The notes beneath the pieces are model-generated. The model was not told the origin of the DNA, ran no database searches, and saw only the letters and a list, made by a program, of their open reading frames with translations. The translations under genes and the position numbers were made by a program. This document shows positions 1 through 8,589 of a DNA stretch of 64,000 bases, piece after piece (the first letter of the stretch is position 1; each line of letters starts with the position of its first letter). The stretch is from Actinoplanes regularis (GTDB taxonomy: Bacteria; Actinomycetota; Actinomycetes; Mycobacteriales; Micromonosporaceae), in assembly GCF_900188005.1 (NCBI RefSeq), contig NZ_FZNR01000002.1, positions 434,001 to 498,000 on the forward strand. Reading direction: 5' to 3'.

Positions 1-222
1 CATGGTCTCCACCGCGAGGGTCTTGGCCACGCCGGGCACGCCCTCCAGCAGGCAGTGACCGCGGGCCAGCAGCGCCACGAACATCCGCTCGACCATCCGG
101 TCCTGGCCGACGATGACCCGCTTGACCTCGAACATGGCTCGTTCGAGCTGCGACGCGTCGTGCGCCGGCGGGACCGCCGTCACCGGGCCGGCCTCGGTCT
201 CGGGCGTGCTGGGCTGCGCCAC
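1..222 (-). CDS. MoxR-family AAA+ ATPase, N-terminal part (truncated by window edge)
   Basis: Only the first 74 codons are inside the window; the C-terminal part lies off the left edge. MoxR ATPases are AAA+ chaperone-like proteins, often encoded beside von Willebrand factor A-domain and DUF58 proteins. The visible part has the family N-terminus ([20 protein letters not shown], about residues 26-45) and the Walker A loop EGVPGVAKT (about 63-71), in which Ala precedes the Lys as is usual for MoxR. The GTG start at 222 is chosen because GGAGG lies 4 nt upstream (227-231). The gene is divergent from the small gene at 569. The family is clear; the client is unknown. Confidence 0.85.
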   Translation of the reverse strand, partial: MAQPSTPETEAGPVTAVPPAHDASQLERAMFEVKRVIVGQDRMVERMFVALLARGHCLLEGVPGVAKTLAVETM

Positions 223-568
223 CAGTCCTCCACAACGGTCGTGATGCGCCGGCTCGGATGCCGACGCTCAAGACTTACATGACAGACAACTACATACGGC
301 TGAGAGGTTCCTAGGAGCATAGAGACCCCCGGTGTCACCTGACCGTCACCATCATCCGCACCACGGATGATCGCCGCAGCCCAGGGCGCCATCGGCCGAA
401 GATGTTGATCTTTCTGCGCGATACGCCGGAACGGGCACGCTCACCGGGTGGATACGTAAGTCTTTGAACCGTGTAGCATTTACCTCGTCGCCGGGCGGCT
501 TCCCCCGTGGCCGCCCGGCGCTAAACCTCTTTTATTTCTCCCAAGTCGTTTCCTTTATGTTGGTCGGC
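223..568. other. Divergent intergenic region (346 nt)
   Basis: This lies between the divergent MoxR gene and the small gene at 569, so it should hold both promoters. It is less GC-rich than its surroundings around 270-310 and 440-480. Apart from the hairpin at 490-519 no operator or RNA gene was recognised. A TTGAAC at about 465 could be a -35 element for rightward transcription, but a convincing -10 at correct spacing is not seen. Confidence 0.4.
490..530 (+). terminator. GC-rich hairpin followed by a T-rich run, in the leader of the next gene
   Basis: A perfect 10-bp stem (490-499 with 510-519, 10-nt loop) is followed by a T-rich stretch (CTCTTTTATTTCTCC, 527-541) on the plus strand. No plus-strand gene lies upstream to be terminated, so this may be a leader attenuator for the small gene at 569 or simply a 5' stabilising hairpin. 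Confidence 0.4.
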
Positions 569-790
569 ATGGTTGAGGAACTCCACCCGCAGTGCTCCGC
601 CAAGGGCTGTCGCGCGTCCGCTGCCTGGCAATTGCTCTGGAACAATCCAAAGCTGCACACGCCGGAATACCGCAAGACCTGGCTGGCCTGCGACGAACAT
701 CGGCTGTCCCTGGGCGCGTTCCTGGAAGCGCGCTCGTTCCTGAAGGAAGTGACGCCTTTCGTGTCGTCGGAAGACGCCGGAGTCTCCTAG
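569..790 (+). CDS. Small conserved actinobacterial Cys/His protein (often mis-labelled acetone carboxylase)
   Basis: A 73-residue soluble protein of unknown function. I recognise the family as a short actinobacterial protein carrying a CSAKGC motif near the N-terminus (about residues 8-13) and WLACDEH further on (about 39-45). The spacing of two Cys, then Cys-x2-His, suggests a small metal-binding site, probably zinc; this is inferred. Database records have named such proteins acetone carboxylase, which the sequence does not support. Starts at 464 and 557 are also in frame. 569 is preferred because it gives the family-like N-terminus MVEELHPQ, although no strong ribosome site is visible. It lies 11 nt before the first PH-domain gene, so co-transcription is likely. 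Confidence 0.65.
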   Translation: MVEELHPQCSAKGCRASAAWQLLWNNPKLHTPEYRKTWLACDEHRLSLGAFLEARSFLKEVTPFVSSEDAGVS

Positions 791-801
791 GCTCTCTAGA
801 T

Positions 802-1317
802 GTGAGCGATCCTTCCGTGCCCACCGCCGTCGATGCCCTGCAACCTTGGCCGGACACGGTTCAATGGCATCCGGTCTCCCGCAAGTTGATCACTGTGGAG
901 CTGATCGGGCTCGCCATCTGGCAGGGGATCCTGGTGATCGGCCTCGGCGTCGGCTGGCTGATCGGCCGCCAGTGGGGCTGGCTCGCCGGGATCGCCGCGG
1001 TGCTGCTGCTCGGGCTGTGGCGCGCGACGGTCGCGGTCCGCGCCGTGCGCGCCTGGGGCTATGCCGAACGCGACAACGACCTGCTGGTCCGGCACGGCCT
1101 GGTGATCCGCCGGCTCTCCATCGTCCCGTACGCCCGGATGCAGTTCGTGGACGTCACCGCCGGCCCGATCGAGCGGGCGTTCGGGCTGGCCACCGTGCAA
1201 CTGCACACCGCCGCCGCGGCCAGCGACGCCCAGGTGCCCGGCCTGCCGCCGGAGGAGGCGGCCCGGCTGCGCGACCGGCTCACCGCCCTCGGCGAGGACC
1301 GGGCCGAGGGCCTGTGA
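802..1317 (+). CDS. PH-domain (DUF304/bPH2) membrane protein, YdbS-like
   Basis: A 171-residue protein with two membrane helices near the N-terminus (about residues 29-47 and 52-72), followed by one bacterial PH domain (bPH2). The segment GYAERDNDLLVRHGLVIRR and the following PYARMQFVDV are typical of the YdbS half of the YdbS/YdbT pair. The role is unknown; related Bacillus proteins have been linked to tolerance of antimicrobial compounds. The GTG start at 802 follows the preceding gene closely. Its stop overlaps the GTG of the next PH-domain gene (GTGA), so the two are translationally coupled and probably act as a membrane complex. Confidence 0.8.
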   Translation: MSDPSVPTAVDALQPWPDTVQWHPVSRKLITVELIGLAIWQGILVIGLGVGWLIGRQWGWLAGIAAVLLLGLWRATVAVRAVRAWGYAERDNDLLVRHGLVIRRLSIVPYARMQFVDVTAGPIERAFGLATVQLHTAAAASDAQVPGLPPEEAARLRDRLTALGEDRAEGL

Positions 1318-2768
1318 CCGCCACCGAGACGCCTGGACAGCCCGGACAGCCCGGCCGGCACGAGAGCGCCGAAGGGACCGGGCGGCAACGGCTGCACCCG
1401 CTCAGCCCGCTGTTGCACGGCGCCAAGAGCCTCTTCGTCATCGTCGCGGCACTCTCCTGGCAGACCCTGAACCAGCTCGGCCCGGTCCACTTCGGGATCG
1501 TGGTGCTGGTCCTCGCGGTCGGCGCGCTGATCTTCTCGTTGATCAGCTGGTGGAACACCGGCTATCAGGTGGTGGCCCGCGAGCTGCGGATCAATGAGGG
1601 GCTGGTGTGGCGCCGCCACCGCGCCATCCCGCTCGACCGGCTGCAGTCGGTGGAGCTGCGCCGGCCGCTGCTCGCCCAGCTGACCGGTCTGGCCGAGCTG
1701 CGGCTCGAGGTGGTCGGCGGGAGCAAGACCGAGGCGCCGCTCGCCTACCTGAGCGTGCGGGAGGCCGCGGCGCTGCGGGAGCGTCTGCTGGACCTCTCCG
1801 GTCGTACCCCCGAATCGGCGGTCGCGCCCAGCGCGGACCCGGCGGCCGGGACGCCCGGCGCCGCACCGCTCTTCTCGGTCCGCAACCGCGAGCTGCTGAT
1901 CAGCCAGCTGCTCACCCCGCAGGCGTTCCTGCTGCCGATCGGCGTGGCCTGGGTGATCACCCAGTTCGTGATGGAGGGCTCGTGGACCTTCATCGGGATC
2001 GCCAGCACGGTCACCGCGATGGCCGGGGTGCTGCTCCAGCCGATCCGCCGGGTGCTGCGGGACTGGAGCTTCCGGCTGGCCCGCGACCCGGGCGGACGGC
2101 TGCTGCTGCGCTACGGCCTGACCGAGACGCGCAGCCAGGTGGTGCCGCTGCACCGGGTGCAGGCGGTCCGGATCACCTGGCCGTTCCTCTGGCGCCTCAA
2201 CGGCTGGCTCTACCTCCAGCTCGACGTCGCCGGGTACGACGCGCCGGAGCACGGCAACGACACCGGCTCGGACCGGCTGCTGCCGGTCGGCGACCAGCAC
2301 GCGGCCCGATTCCTGATCGGCACGGTGCTGCCCGGCGTCGACCTGACGACCCTGGCCACGTCACCGCCGCCGGAGCGGGTGCGCTGGCTGCATCCGATCG
2401 GGCTGCGGTTCCTGGGCGCCGGGCTTTACCCGGACGTGCTGGTCACCCGGGAGGGCCGGGTGTCACGGGAGATGACCCTGGTGCCGTACGCGCGGCTGCA
2501 GAGCGTCCGGGTGACGCAGGGTCCACTTCAGCGGCTGCTCCGCCTCGCCACCGTCTACGCGGACGCGGCCGGCGGGCGATCCGCGGTGGCCCGGGACCGG
2601 GACGTGGCGGAGGCCTGGGCGCTCGCGGACGAGCTGGTTCGCCGGGCCCGGCGGGCCCGGCGGGTGCCGCCGTCGTCCGCACCGGCCGCCGATCCGCCGC
2701 CCGCGGCACCGGCCGAGCCCGGTCAACCCGACGACGACCCATTCTGGCAGCGGCCCGCGCGGGCCTAA
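1314..2768 (+). CDS. Multi-domain PH-domain membrane protein, YdbT-like
   Basis: A 484-residue partner of the upstream PH protein. Two pairs of membrane helices (about residues 38-80 and 195-240) alternate with three bPH2 modules. Each module shows the family pattern of an R-x-G/E-L segment followed by a P-L/Y-x-R-L/V-Q-x-V/R motif (RAIPLDRLQSVELRR, SQVVPLHRVQAVRI, MTLVPYARLQSVRV). This three-module layout is typical of YdbT. The C-terminal 40 residues are Pro/Ala-rich and probably disordered and cytoplasmic. The start is the GTG overlapping the previous stop. The function is unknown beyond a membrane-associated role. Confidence 0.8.
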   Translation: MTATETPGQPGQPGRHESAEGTGRQRLHPLSPLLHGAKSLFVIVAALSWQTLNQLGPVHFGIVVLVLAVGALIFSLISWWNTGYQVVARELRINEGLVWRRHRAIPLDRLQSVELRRPLLAQLTGLAELRLEVVGGSKTEAPLAYLSVREAAALRERLLDLSGRTPESAVAPSADPAAGTPGAAPLFSVRNRELLISQLLTPQAFLLPIGVAWVITQFVMEGSWTFIGIASTVTAMAGVLLQPIRRVLRDWSFRLARDPGGRLLLRYGLTETRSQVVPLHRVQAVRITWPFLWRLNGWLYLQLDVAGYDAPEHGNDTGSDRLLPVGDQHAARFLIGTVLPGVDLTTLATSPPPERVRWLHPIGLRFLGAGLYPDVLVTREGRVSREMTLVPYARLQSVRVTQGPLQRLLRLATVYADAAGGRSAVARDRDVAEAWALADELVRRARRARRVPPSSAPAADPPPAAPAEPGQPDDDPFWQRPARA

Positions 2769-2777
2769 GGTGTGAGA

Positions 2778-3170
2778 ATGGAGCTCCCGGAGTTCGCTCC
2801 CGGCCTCAACGCCCGGGTCGAGTTGACGGTCACCGATTCCGACACCGCCCAGTCCGTCGGTTCCGGGGACGTGCCGGTGCTGGCCACACCCCGGGTGCTC
2901 GCGCTCGCCGAGGCCGCCACGGTGGCCGCCACCGCGCGGCACATCCCCGGCGGGATCACCACGGTGGGCACCCTGGCCGAGGTGCGGCACCGGATGCCGA
3001 CGCCGGTCGGCCGGCGGGTGGTCGCGCACGCCACACTGGCCAAGATGGACGGGCGCAAGCTGCTCTTCGACGTCGTCGTCCGGGACGGGGAAACCGTGGT
3101 GGCCGAGGTCCGCGTCGAGCGTGCCCTGGTCGACCGGCGCGACTTCATCGCCCGCGCGCTCGGGGCCTAG
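2778..3170 (+). CDS. Hotdog-fold thioesterase, FlK-like
   Basis: A 130-residue hotdog protein of the fluoroacetyl-CoA thioesterase (FlK) family. The expected catalytic positions are visible: Thr in VLATPRVLAL (about residue 37), Glu in LAEAAT (about 45) and His in EVRHRMP (about 72). Members hydrolyse short acyl-CoA thioesters; most actinobacterial homologues have no known fluorinated substrate, so the specificity here is unknown. The ATG at 2778 is chosen over a GTG at 2772. The gene begins 9 nt after the PH-domain gene. Its TAG stop shares the palindrome CTAG (3167-3170) with the stop of the opposing kinase gene. Confidence 0.75.
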   Translation: MELPEFAPGLNARVELTVTDSDTAQSVGSGDVPVLATPRVLALAEAATVAATARHIPGGITTVGTLAEVRHRMPTPVGRRVVAHATLAKMDGRKLLFDVVVRDGETVVAEVRVERALVDRRDFIARALGA

Positions 3171-4102
3171 AGCTCGCCCCACCGGGCGGCGAGCTCGGCC
3201 GGGGTGGGCATCGCCGTCGCGCCACCCTGGCGTTCACAGACCAGGCCGGCGACCGCGAGGGCGTAACGGACGTACTCCCGCCAGCCGGTCAGGCCGGCCG
3301 GACGGCCGTCGGCCAGCAGGCGACGGACCAGCGCGCTCATCACCGAGTCGCCGGCACCGGTCGCGTCGATCGCGTCGACCACCGGCGCCGGCAGGGTGGC
3401 CTCGCCGTCCGCCGCGGCCACGTGCGCGCCCCGCGCGCCGCGGGTCACCACGACCGTGCCGGCACCGAGCGCGCGGATCCGCCCGGCCGCGGCGGCCGGA
3501 TCGCTGTCGCCGTAGAGCAGCTCGGCGTCGACCGAGCTCAGCTTGACCAGGTCGGCCGTGGCGAAGAACTCCTCGACCAGGGTCCGCAGGGCGGCCAGCG
3601 CGGCGTCGTCGGGCAGCAGCCGGGGCCGGACGTTCGGATCGAAGACGCGGAAGCCGCCGAAGCCGGCCCAGGCCGCGCGGGCGGCCGCCCGGAACGGCTC
3701 GCGGAGCAGGCAGATCGAGCCGGTGTAGAGCACCTCGGCGCCGGCCAGGACGCCGTGGTCCAGGTCGGCGGGGCGCAGCAGGGCGTACGAGGGTGGCTCG
3801 CCGTAGAACGTGAACGCCGGCTCGGCGCCCTCGAACGTGGTGACCGCCAGCGTGGTGGGGGCGTCGACCCGGCGTACGCCCTTGTCACCGACGCCGGCCT
3901 CGCTCAGGAAGGCGGCGATCCGGTCGCCGAGCACGTCGGTGCCGAGCGAGCCGGCGTACTCCACCCGGCCGCCCAGCCGCGCCACGCCGACGGCGACGTT
4001 GAGCGGCGCGCCGCCGATCGCCTGGCGGTAGATCAGCTCACCGCCCAGGTCGGCCTCGAGGAGGTCGATCAGCGCCTCGCCCAGCACCACCGCGTAGCTC
4101 AT
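3167..4102 (-). CDS. PfkB-family carbohydrate kinase (fructokinase-like)
   Basis: A 311-residue ribokinase/PfkB-fold enzyme that should phosphorylate a small sugar with ATP in the cytoplasm. N-terminal substrate-binding elements (GEALIDLL, GGAPLNVAVGVARLGG, residues 8-15 and 31-46) and the C-terminal signature DATGAGDS (about 246-253) with its catalytic Asp and anion hole are intact. The GGAPLNVA pattern favours a fructokinase, but the substrate is not proven. The ATG at 4102 has GAGGGAG just upstream; an upstream in-frame extension to 4153 is rejected for lack of a ribosome site. It is convergent with the thioesterase gene; both stop codons lie in one CTAG palindrome. Confidence 0.8.
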   Translation of the reverse strand: MSYAVVLGEALIDLLEADLGGELIYRQAIGGAPLNVAVGVARLGGRVEYAGSLGTDVLGDRIAAFLSEAGVGDKGVRRVDAPTTLAVTTFEGAEPAFTFYGEPPSYALLRPADLDHGVLAGAEVLYTGSICLLREPFRAAARAAWAGFGGFRVFDPNVRPRLLPDDAALAALRTLVEEFFATADLVKLSSVDAELLYGDSDPAAAAGRIRALGAGTVVVTRGARGAHVAAADGEATLPAPVVDAIDATGAGDSVMSALVRRLLADGRPAGLTGWREYVRYALAVAGLVCERQGGATAMPTPAELAARWGEL

Positions 4103-4238
4103 ACCGCTCCCTCTCGAATCCCACCCGACACCCGGAACGCCCGTATTCCACACCAGGTTTCAGCCTCGCGCGCCGAACCGGCGAAATCCACCCCCGGGTT
4201 CCATCACCGGACAAATCCGGTTTTGTCAGAATTAGGGC

Positions 4239-4991
4239 ATGTCAGTCAACCAGGCATTTCTCGCCGTGACCGCTGCCTTGACCGCCGCCGTGACCGGCGT
4301 CTATCTCACACCGTCCGCCTCCGCCGCGCCGCCGCCCGGCTCCACGGTCCCGTCGGCCGGTTCCTCCGTTCCACCGACCGGCCCCACGGTTCCACCGACC
4401 GGCTCCACGACCCCGTCGACCACCGCCGGAATCGCCCCGGCCACCTCGGCGGCCGCCCCTGCCACTCCCATGGCCACACCGGCCACCGCCGCGGCCGCTC
4501 CGGCCGCCTCCACAGCTCCGCCGACCACCAAACCCGCCAACCGGTTGTACTCCTACGACAAGACGCTGGTGCCGCTCGGGGCCTCGGTGAAGGTCGAACT
4601 CAAGTCCACCGGCGACAGCCTCTGGACCCGGCTCGACGTGAGCGGGCTGGCCCCCGGGCACGCCTACGGCGCACACGTGCACATCGCCGAGTGCGGCGCG
4701 GACCCGAAGGCCGCCGGGCCACACTTCCAGCACCACCCTGACCCGGCCGCGACCCCCACCACGCCGTCGGCCGATCCGGCCTACGCCAACCCGACCAACG
4801 AGATCTGGCTGGACTTCACCACGGACGCGAAGGGTGCGGCGTCGGTGAACAACACGCACGCCTGGAGCTTCGCCACCAATCACTGGCCGAGGTCGCTGGT
4901 CCTGCACGCCGAGACGACCAAGACCGGGCCCGGCGTGGCCGGGACGGCCGGCGCCCGGGTCGGCTGCCTCACCCTGAACGACGGGCACTGA
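4239..4991 (+). CDS. Secreted Cu/Zn superoxide dismutase-like protein with a probable copper-only site
   Basis: A 250-residue exported protein. A signal peptide (residues 1-30, cleavage near ASAAP) is followed by a Pro/Thr/Ser/Ala-rich linker to about residue 100 and then a SodC fold. Visible SodC elements: the copper ligands in GAHVHIAEC (two His), the bridging-type His in GPHFQHH and the late His in LVLHAET; the disulfide Cys pair in AEC and RVGC; and the active-site Arg in GARVGC. The loop that usually supplies the remaining zinc His and Asp reads NPTNEIWLDF, so the zinc site looks incomplete, as in copper-only relatives. It should detoxify superoxide outside the membrane. It is a single gene with its own promoter region. 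Confidence 0.75.
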   Translation: MSVNQAFLAVTAALTAAVTGVYLTPSASAAPPPGSTVPSAGSSVPPTGPTVPPTGSTTPSTTAGIAPATSAAAPATPMATPATAAAAPAASTAPPTTKPANRLYSYDKTLVPLGASVKVELKSTGDSLWTRLDVSGLAPGHAYGAHVHIAECGADPKAAGPHFQHHPDPAATPTTPSADPAYANPTNEIWLDFTTDAKGAASVNNTHAWSFATNHWPRSLVLHAETTKTGPGVAGTAGARVGCLTLNDGH

Positions 4992-5053
4992 TCCTCGCCA
5001 CCGGAAGCGACAGCGACCGACCGTGTGGGAGTCGCTGCTCACATGACCACGGA

Positions 5054-5100
5054 CGTCCGGCAGCAAGCTCGACCTTTACGGTCGAAAGGGCTGCCGGACG
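5054..5100. other. Two-tier hairpin downstream of the SodC-like gene
   Basis: An 11-bp outer stem (5054-5064 with 5090-5100) and a 6-bp inner stem (5069-5074 with 5080-5085) flank a short loop. There is no T-run, so it is only a possible terminator for the SodC-like gene, or a leader structure before pepP. Confidence 0.4.
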
Positions 5101-5174
5101 GGCCACCGCGCGCTGCCTTCCGCCGGAGCCAGGCGGTAACGTCGGGTCACAGCTGAGAACGGAGGCACCACACG

Positions 5175-6647
5175 ATGGCGCAGAAGGACGGCGGCACGCA
5201 GTCCGCACCCCGGACGGAGTCCCACGACCCCGCCTTCCCGGAGGCGTTCCTGCAGTTCATGCGAACCGGCTGGCGGGAGGACCCGATCTCGGTCACGCCG
5301 CTGCCCGAGACGCCGAACTATGCCAAGCGCCGGGCCGCGCTCTCCGAGGCCTTCCCCGGGGAGACGCTGATCATCCCGAGCGGCAACGAGAAGGTGCGCG
5401 CCAACGACACCGACTACCACTTCCGCCCCGGCAGCGACTTCTTCTACCTGACCGGCGACCGCGACCCGGACAGCGTGCTGGTGCTGCACCCGACCGAGTC
5501 CGGGCACGAGGCGGTGCTCTTCACCCGGGAGCGCAACTCCAAGGAGACCGACCGGTTCTTCCGCGACCGCAACGGTGAGCTCTGGGTCGGCCGGACCCAC
5601 ACCCTCGCGGAGAAGTCCACCGAGCTGGGTCTGGAGACAGCGTCCCTGGGCCACCTGGGCTCGGCCCTGGCCCAGTCGGCGCCGGGTCGCACCCGGGTGC
5701 TGCGCGGGCTCGACGCCAACGTGGACCGGGCGATCCTGGCCTACGAGCCCGACCGGCAGAAGCCCCGCGACCGCGAGCTGGCCTGGGTGATCTCCGAGCT
5801 CAAGCTGGTCAAGGACGAGTGGGAGATCGCTCAGCTGCAGGCCGCCGTCGACGCCACCGTGCTCGGCTTCGAGGACGTGGCCCGGGTCCTGCCGGCCGAC
5901 CGCGGGGTCAAGGAGCGCCTGCTGGAGGGCGTCTTCGGGCTGCGCGCCCGGCACGACGGCAACGACGTCGGCTACAGCTCGATCCTCGGTGCCGGTCCGC
6001 ACGCGACGATCCTGCACTGGGTGCGCAACACCGGCGTGACGAAGCCCGGCGAGCTGCTGCTGATGGACATGGGCGTGGAGGGGCACAACCTCTACACCGC
6101 CGACATCACCCGCACCGTCCCGGTCTCGGGCACGTTCACGCCGCTGCAGCGCCAGGTCTACGACATCGTCTACGCGTCGCAGCAGGCCGGCATGGACGCG
6201 ATCCGTCCCGGCGTGCGCTTCAAGGACGTGCACCAGGCGTGCATGCGGGTGCTCGCCGAGGGGCTGCACGACCTGGGTCTGCTCCCGGTCGGCGTCGACG
6301 AGGCGATGGCCGAGGACAGCACCGTCTACCGGCGCTGGACCCTGCACGGCTTCGGGCACATGCTCGGCATCGACGTCCACGACTGCTCGCACGCGCGGAA
6401 CGAGACGTACCGGGAGGGCGCGCTCGCCGAGGGCTACGTGCTGACGGTCGAGCCGGGTCTCTACTTCCAGCCGGAGGACGACCTGGTCCCCGAGGAGCTG
6501 CGCGGCGTCGGCATCCGGATCGAGGACGACGTCGTGGTCACCGCCGACGGCTGCCGCAACCTGTCGGACGGCCTGCCCCGCACCTCGTCCGAGGTCGAGT
6601 CCTGGCTCGCCGCCCAGCGGGAGGCGGGTCCCCGGCTCCCGAGCTGA
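5175..6647 (+). CDS. pepP: Xaa-Pro aminopeptidase (PepP, M24B)
   Basis: A 490-residue cytoplasmic M24 metallopeptidase that removes N-terminal residues preceding proline. The N-terminal aminopeptidase-P domain (about 40-190, with FRPGSDFFYLTG) precedes the pita-bread domain. All five dinuclear metal ligands are visible: Asp in LLMDMG, Asp in TADITRT, His in HGFGHMLGIDVHD, Glu in TVEPGLY and Glu in GIRIEDD. Length and order match actinobacterial PepP. The ATG at 5175 follows a GGAGG ribosome site. The gene ends just before a strong bidirectional hairpin terminator. Confidence 0.9.
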   Translation: MAQKDGGTQSAPRTESHDPAFPEAFLQFMRTGWREDPISVTPLPETPNYAKRRAALSEAFPGETLIIPSGNEKVRANDTDYHFRPGSDFFYLTGDRDPDSVLVLHPTESGHEAVLFTRERNSKETDRFFRDRNGELWVGRTHTLAEKSTELGLETASLGHLGSALAQSAPGRTRVLRGLDANVDRAILAYEPDRQKPRDRELAWVISELKLVKDEWEIAQLQAAVDATVLGFEDVARVLPADRGVKERLLEGVFGLRARHDGNDVGYSSILGAGPHATILHWVRNTGVTKPGELLLMDMGVEGHNLYTADITRTVPVSGTFTPLQRQVYDIVYASQQAGMDAIRPGVRFKDVHQACMRVLAEGLHDLGLLPVGVDEAMAEDSTVYRRWTLHGFGHMLGIDVHDCSHARNETYREGALAEGYVLTVEPGLYFQPEDDLVPEELRGVGIRIEDDVVVTADGCRNLSDGLPRTSSEVESWLAAQREAGPRLPS

Positions 6648-6663
6648 CGCCCCGAAACACGGC

Positions 6664-6708
6664 AACGGGCCGGCGGCGTGGCTGATCAGCCACGCCGCCG
6701 GCCCGTTT
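6664..6708. terminator. Bidirectional hairpin terminator
   Basis: A perfect inverted repeat with 22-nt arms (6664-6685 and 6686-6707) lies between the convergent pepP and lipoprotein genes. It ends in TTT on the plus strand and AA on the left edge, so it can terminate transcription from both sides. Confidence 0.8.
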
Positions 6709-6717
6709 CGTCGATCG

Positions 6718-7221
6718 TCAGCCGACCTTGTAGTCGGAGATCCCCCAGCACTCGGCGCCGTCCGCCTCGCCGCTCACGTTGACGGTGACCTTGACCGGGT
6801 GCCCGTCGGCGGTGTCGTACTCGGTGCTGACCTGGCCGCCGTCGTCGGCGCTGGTCTGCGCCATGGCGACCAGTTCGCCGAGGGTCGGGACCTCGATCTC
6901 CTCGCCCTCGTCGCCGGTGACCGGCCCGAGGTCGACGGCCGCCGACGGATCCGGAGCGGCGGTCGCGCCACCCACCCGGGTCGAGCCGGTGACCTTGCCG
7001 CCCTGCACGGTCGCCTGGTAAATGCCGAGCGGCTTGGCCGCGTCGCAGCCACGGGTCAGCTTGTACGAATAGGAGCCCGGTTCGGTCCAGGCCGGCGCCG
7101 AGCCGGCGACGGCCGGCGCGGCCGAAGTCGTCGACTCGACGATTTTCGGATCAGACGACGAAGTGCACCCGGCGACCACACCGACGAGGGCAAACGCGCA
7201 CAGGGCACGCTCGAACCGCAC
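6718..7221 (-). CDS. Secreted lipoprotein, DUF6174-like
   Basis: A 167-residue predicted lipoprotein. The N-terminus has a short hydrophobic signal ending in the lipobox VVAGC, so the mature protein should be anchored at Cys19 on the outer face of the membrane. The mature part has SYSYKLTRGC and later YQATVQGGKVTGS, a pattern I associate with DUF6174 proteins; no catalytic motif is visible. Two further Cys residues (GC about 59 and EC about 158) could form a disulfide. The function is unknown. It stands alone between two terminators or other-strand genes. Confidence 0.7.
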   Translation of the reverse strand: MRFERALCAFALVGVVAGCTSSSDPKIVESTTSAAPAVAGSAPAWTEPGSYSYKLTRGCDAAKPLGIYQATVQGGKVTGSTRVGGATAAPDPSAAVDLGPVTGDEGEEIEVPTLGELVAMAQTSADDGGQVSTEYDTADGHPVKVTVNVSGEADGAECWGISDYKVG

Positions 7222-7300
7222 CAGGACCTCCCCTTCAGGCGGCCACCGACCACCGGCGGGCCACGCGGCGCAATCTAGCGCAGCGCGTCGAGCGCGGCGA

Positions 7301-8464
7301 TCACCAGGGCTTGGCGATCACCCCGGCGAGATCCCGGACGGCCACCCGGTCCTCCTCGGCCAGGACGGCGAGCATGCTCTCCGCCTCGGCCACGGTGGCG
7401 TACTTGCCGAACGAGGCGGCGGCTTCGACGTCCGGCGTCTCCAGCCAGAGCCGTCCCTCCTCCCACACCATCTGCACGCAGCCGCCGGAGCGGCCGACCG
7501 CTGACAGCCAGGAGCGGGTGCAGGGCAGCCCGCGCAACGCGGCGAACGTCTCCGGCAGGGTCATCGGCCGGCACCCGAGCCCCGTCGTCGAGACCAGCAC
7601 GCTCAGAAGTCCGTCCTCCGGGATCACGTCGCCCTCGCCCTCGCCCTCGCCGAGCAGGCTCAGGCCGGCGAACCTCCCGGTCTGCCGCCCATCGGCATCG
7701 ACCAGCCGGTCGAACTCCCGGTGCACCTCGATCGCCCGCCCGTCCGGCGTGGTGAGACGCACGGTGACCTCGTCCGGCAGCCACGGCAGCACCAGCCGCT
7801 CCAACTGGAGCGCCGGCGTGACCCCACCGACCCCGGGGCCGGCTTTCCCGCTGATCACCTCGACCTCGATCGCCGGGGACCCGGCCGGGTCCTCCGCCAG
7901 GTACGCCGCCAGCCGCCCGTGCCGCCGCCGGGCCCAGGTCATCCGCACGTTGATCCGCTGGCCCGCCGACCCGTCCCAGACGACCTCGAGCCCCTCGGCC
8001 CGCAGCGCCGCCGCCACCTCCTGCCCGATCCGCACCGCCGACGCGCCCTCGGCCGCGGGTTTGATCAGCCCGTACGCGAGGTAGAGCGTGCCGCCGTCGG
8101 CCGCCCGCTCCGCGTCCTGCCAGTGGTAGAACACGTAGCCCCGGCCCGACTCCGACTCCCCGCCGATCTCCGCGACCCCGCAGTTCTGGCAGCAGGAGAA
8201 CTCCTCACGGGCGACGATTCCGGCGCGGTCGAGGGCCTGGAACGCGTCGGTGAGCCGGTCGTTGTCCGTCCGCTCCGGCCACCCGGCCTGGGCGGCCAGG
8301 TGCGCCTCGAACGCCGGCCCGACCAGCCCCCAGGCCAGCGCCCGGATCTGCGCCGGCTCCGCCTCCCCGTGCAGGTACTCCACCGTGTCCTCGACGATCG
8401 TCGCGCAGTCACGCCGGCCCCGGGCCACATGGTTGACGATGTGCTGGCGAGCCTCCGTGATCAT
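7301..8464 (-). CDS. DUF6891-like hypothetical protein
   Basis: A 387-residue soluble protein. The N-terminal half, with a CCQNCG cysteine cluster (about residues 91-96) and YVFYHWQDAERA, resembles the DUF6891 family. The C-terminal part is a separate domain of unknown type. No transmembrane segment or enzyme motif was seen. The cysteine cluster could bind a metal, but partner Cys residues are not obvious. The ATG at 8464 is the natural start. It lies divergent to aconitase across a 243-nt promoter region. Confidence 0.6.
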   Translation of the reverse strand: MITEARQHIVNHVARGRRDCATIVEDTVEYLHGEAEPAQIRALAWGLVGPAFEAHLAAQAGWPERTDNDRLTDAFQALDRAGIVAREEFSCCQNCGVAEIGGESESGRGYVFYHWQDAERAADGGTLYLAYGLIKPAAEGASAVRIGQEVAAALRAEGLEVVWDGSAGQRINVRMTWARRRHGRLAAYLAEDPAGSPAIEVEVISGKAGPGVGGVTPALQLERLVLPWLPDEVTVRLTTPDGRAIEVHREFDRLVDADGRQTGRFAGLSLLGEGEGEGDVIPEDGLLSVLVSTTGLGCRPMTLPETFAALRGLPCTRSWLSAVGRSGGCVQMVWEEGRLWLETPDVEAAASFGKYATVAEAESMLAVLAEEDRVAVRDLAGVIAKPW

Positions 8465-8589
8465 GCCCGGACGCTAACAGTCACCCATGACAGAACGGCC
8501 GGCCGAATCGACGAACGCGAACACCGGCCCGGCGGACCCCGGCCGACTGGGAGGATCGGCACGTGGACCCCGCCTTGCGGGGGCTAGCA

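Noticed and set aside
1607..4741. A 1044-codon frame across the PH-domain, thioesterase and kinase genes
   Set aside because: It runs through several genes with clear function in other frames, and its translation is Arg/Ala/Pro low-complexity.
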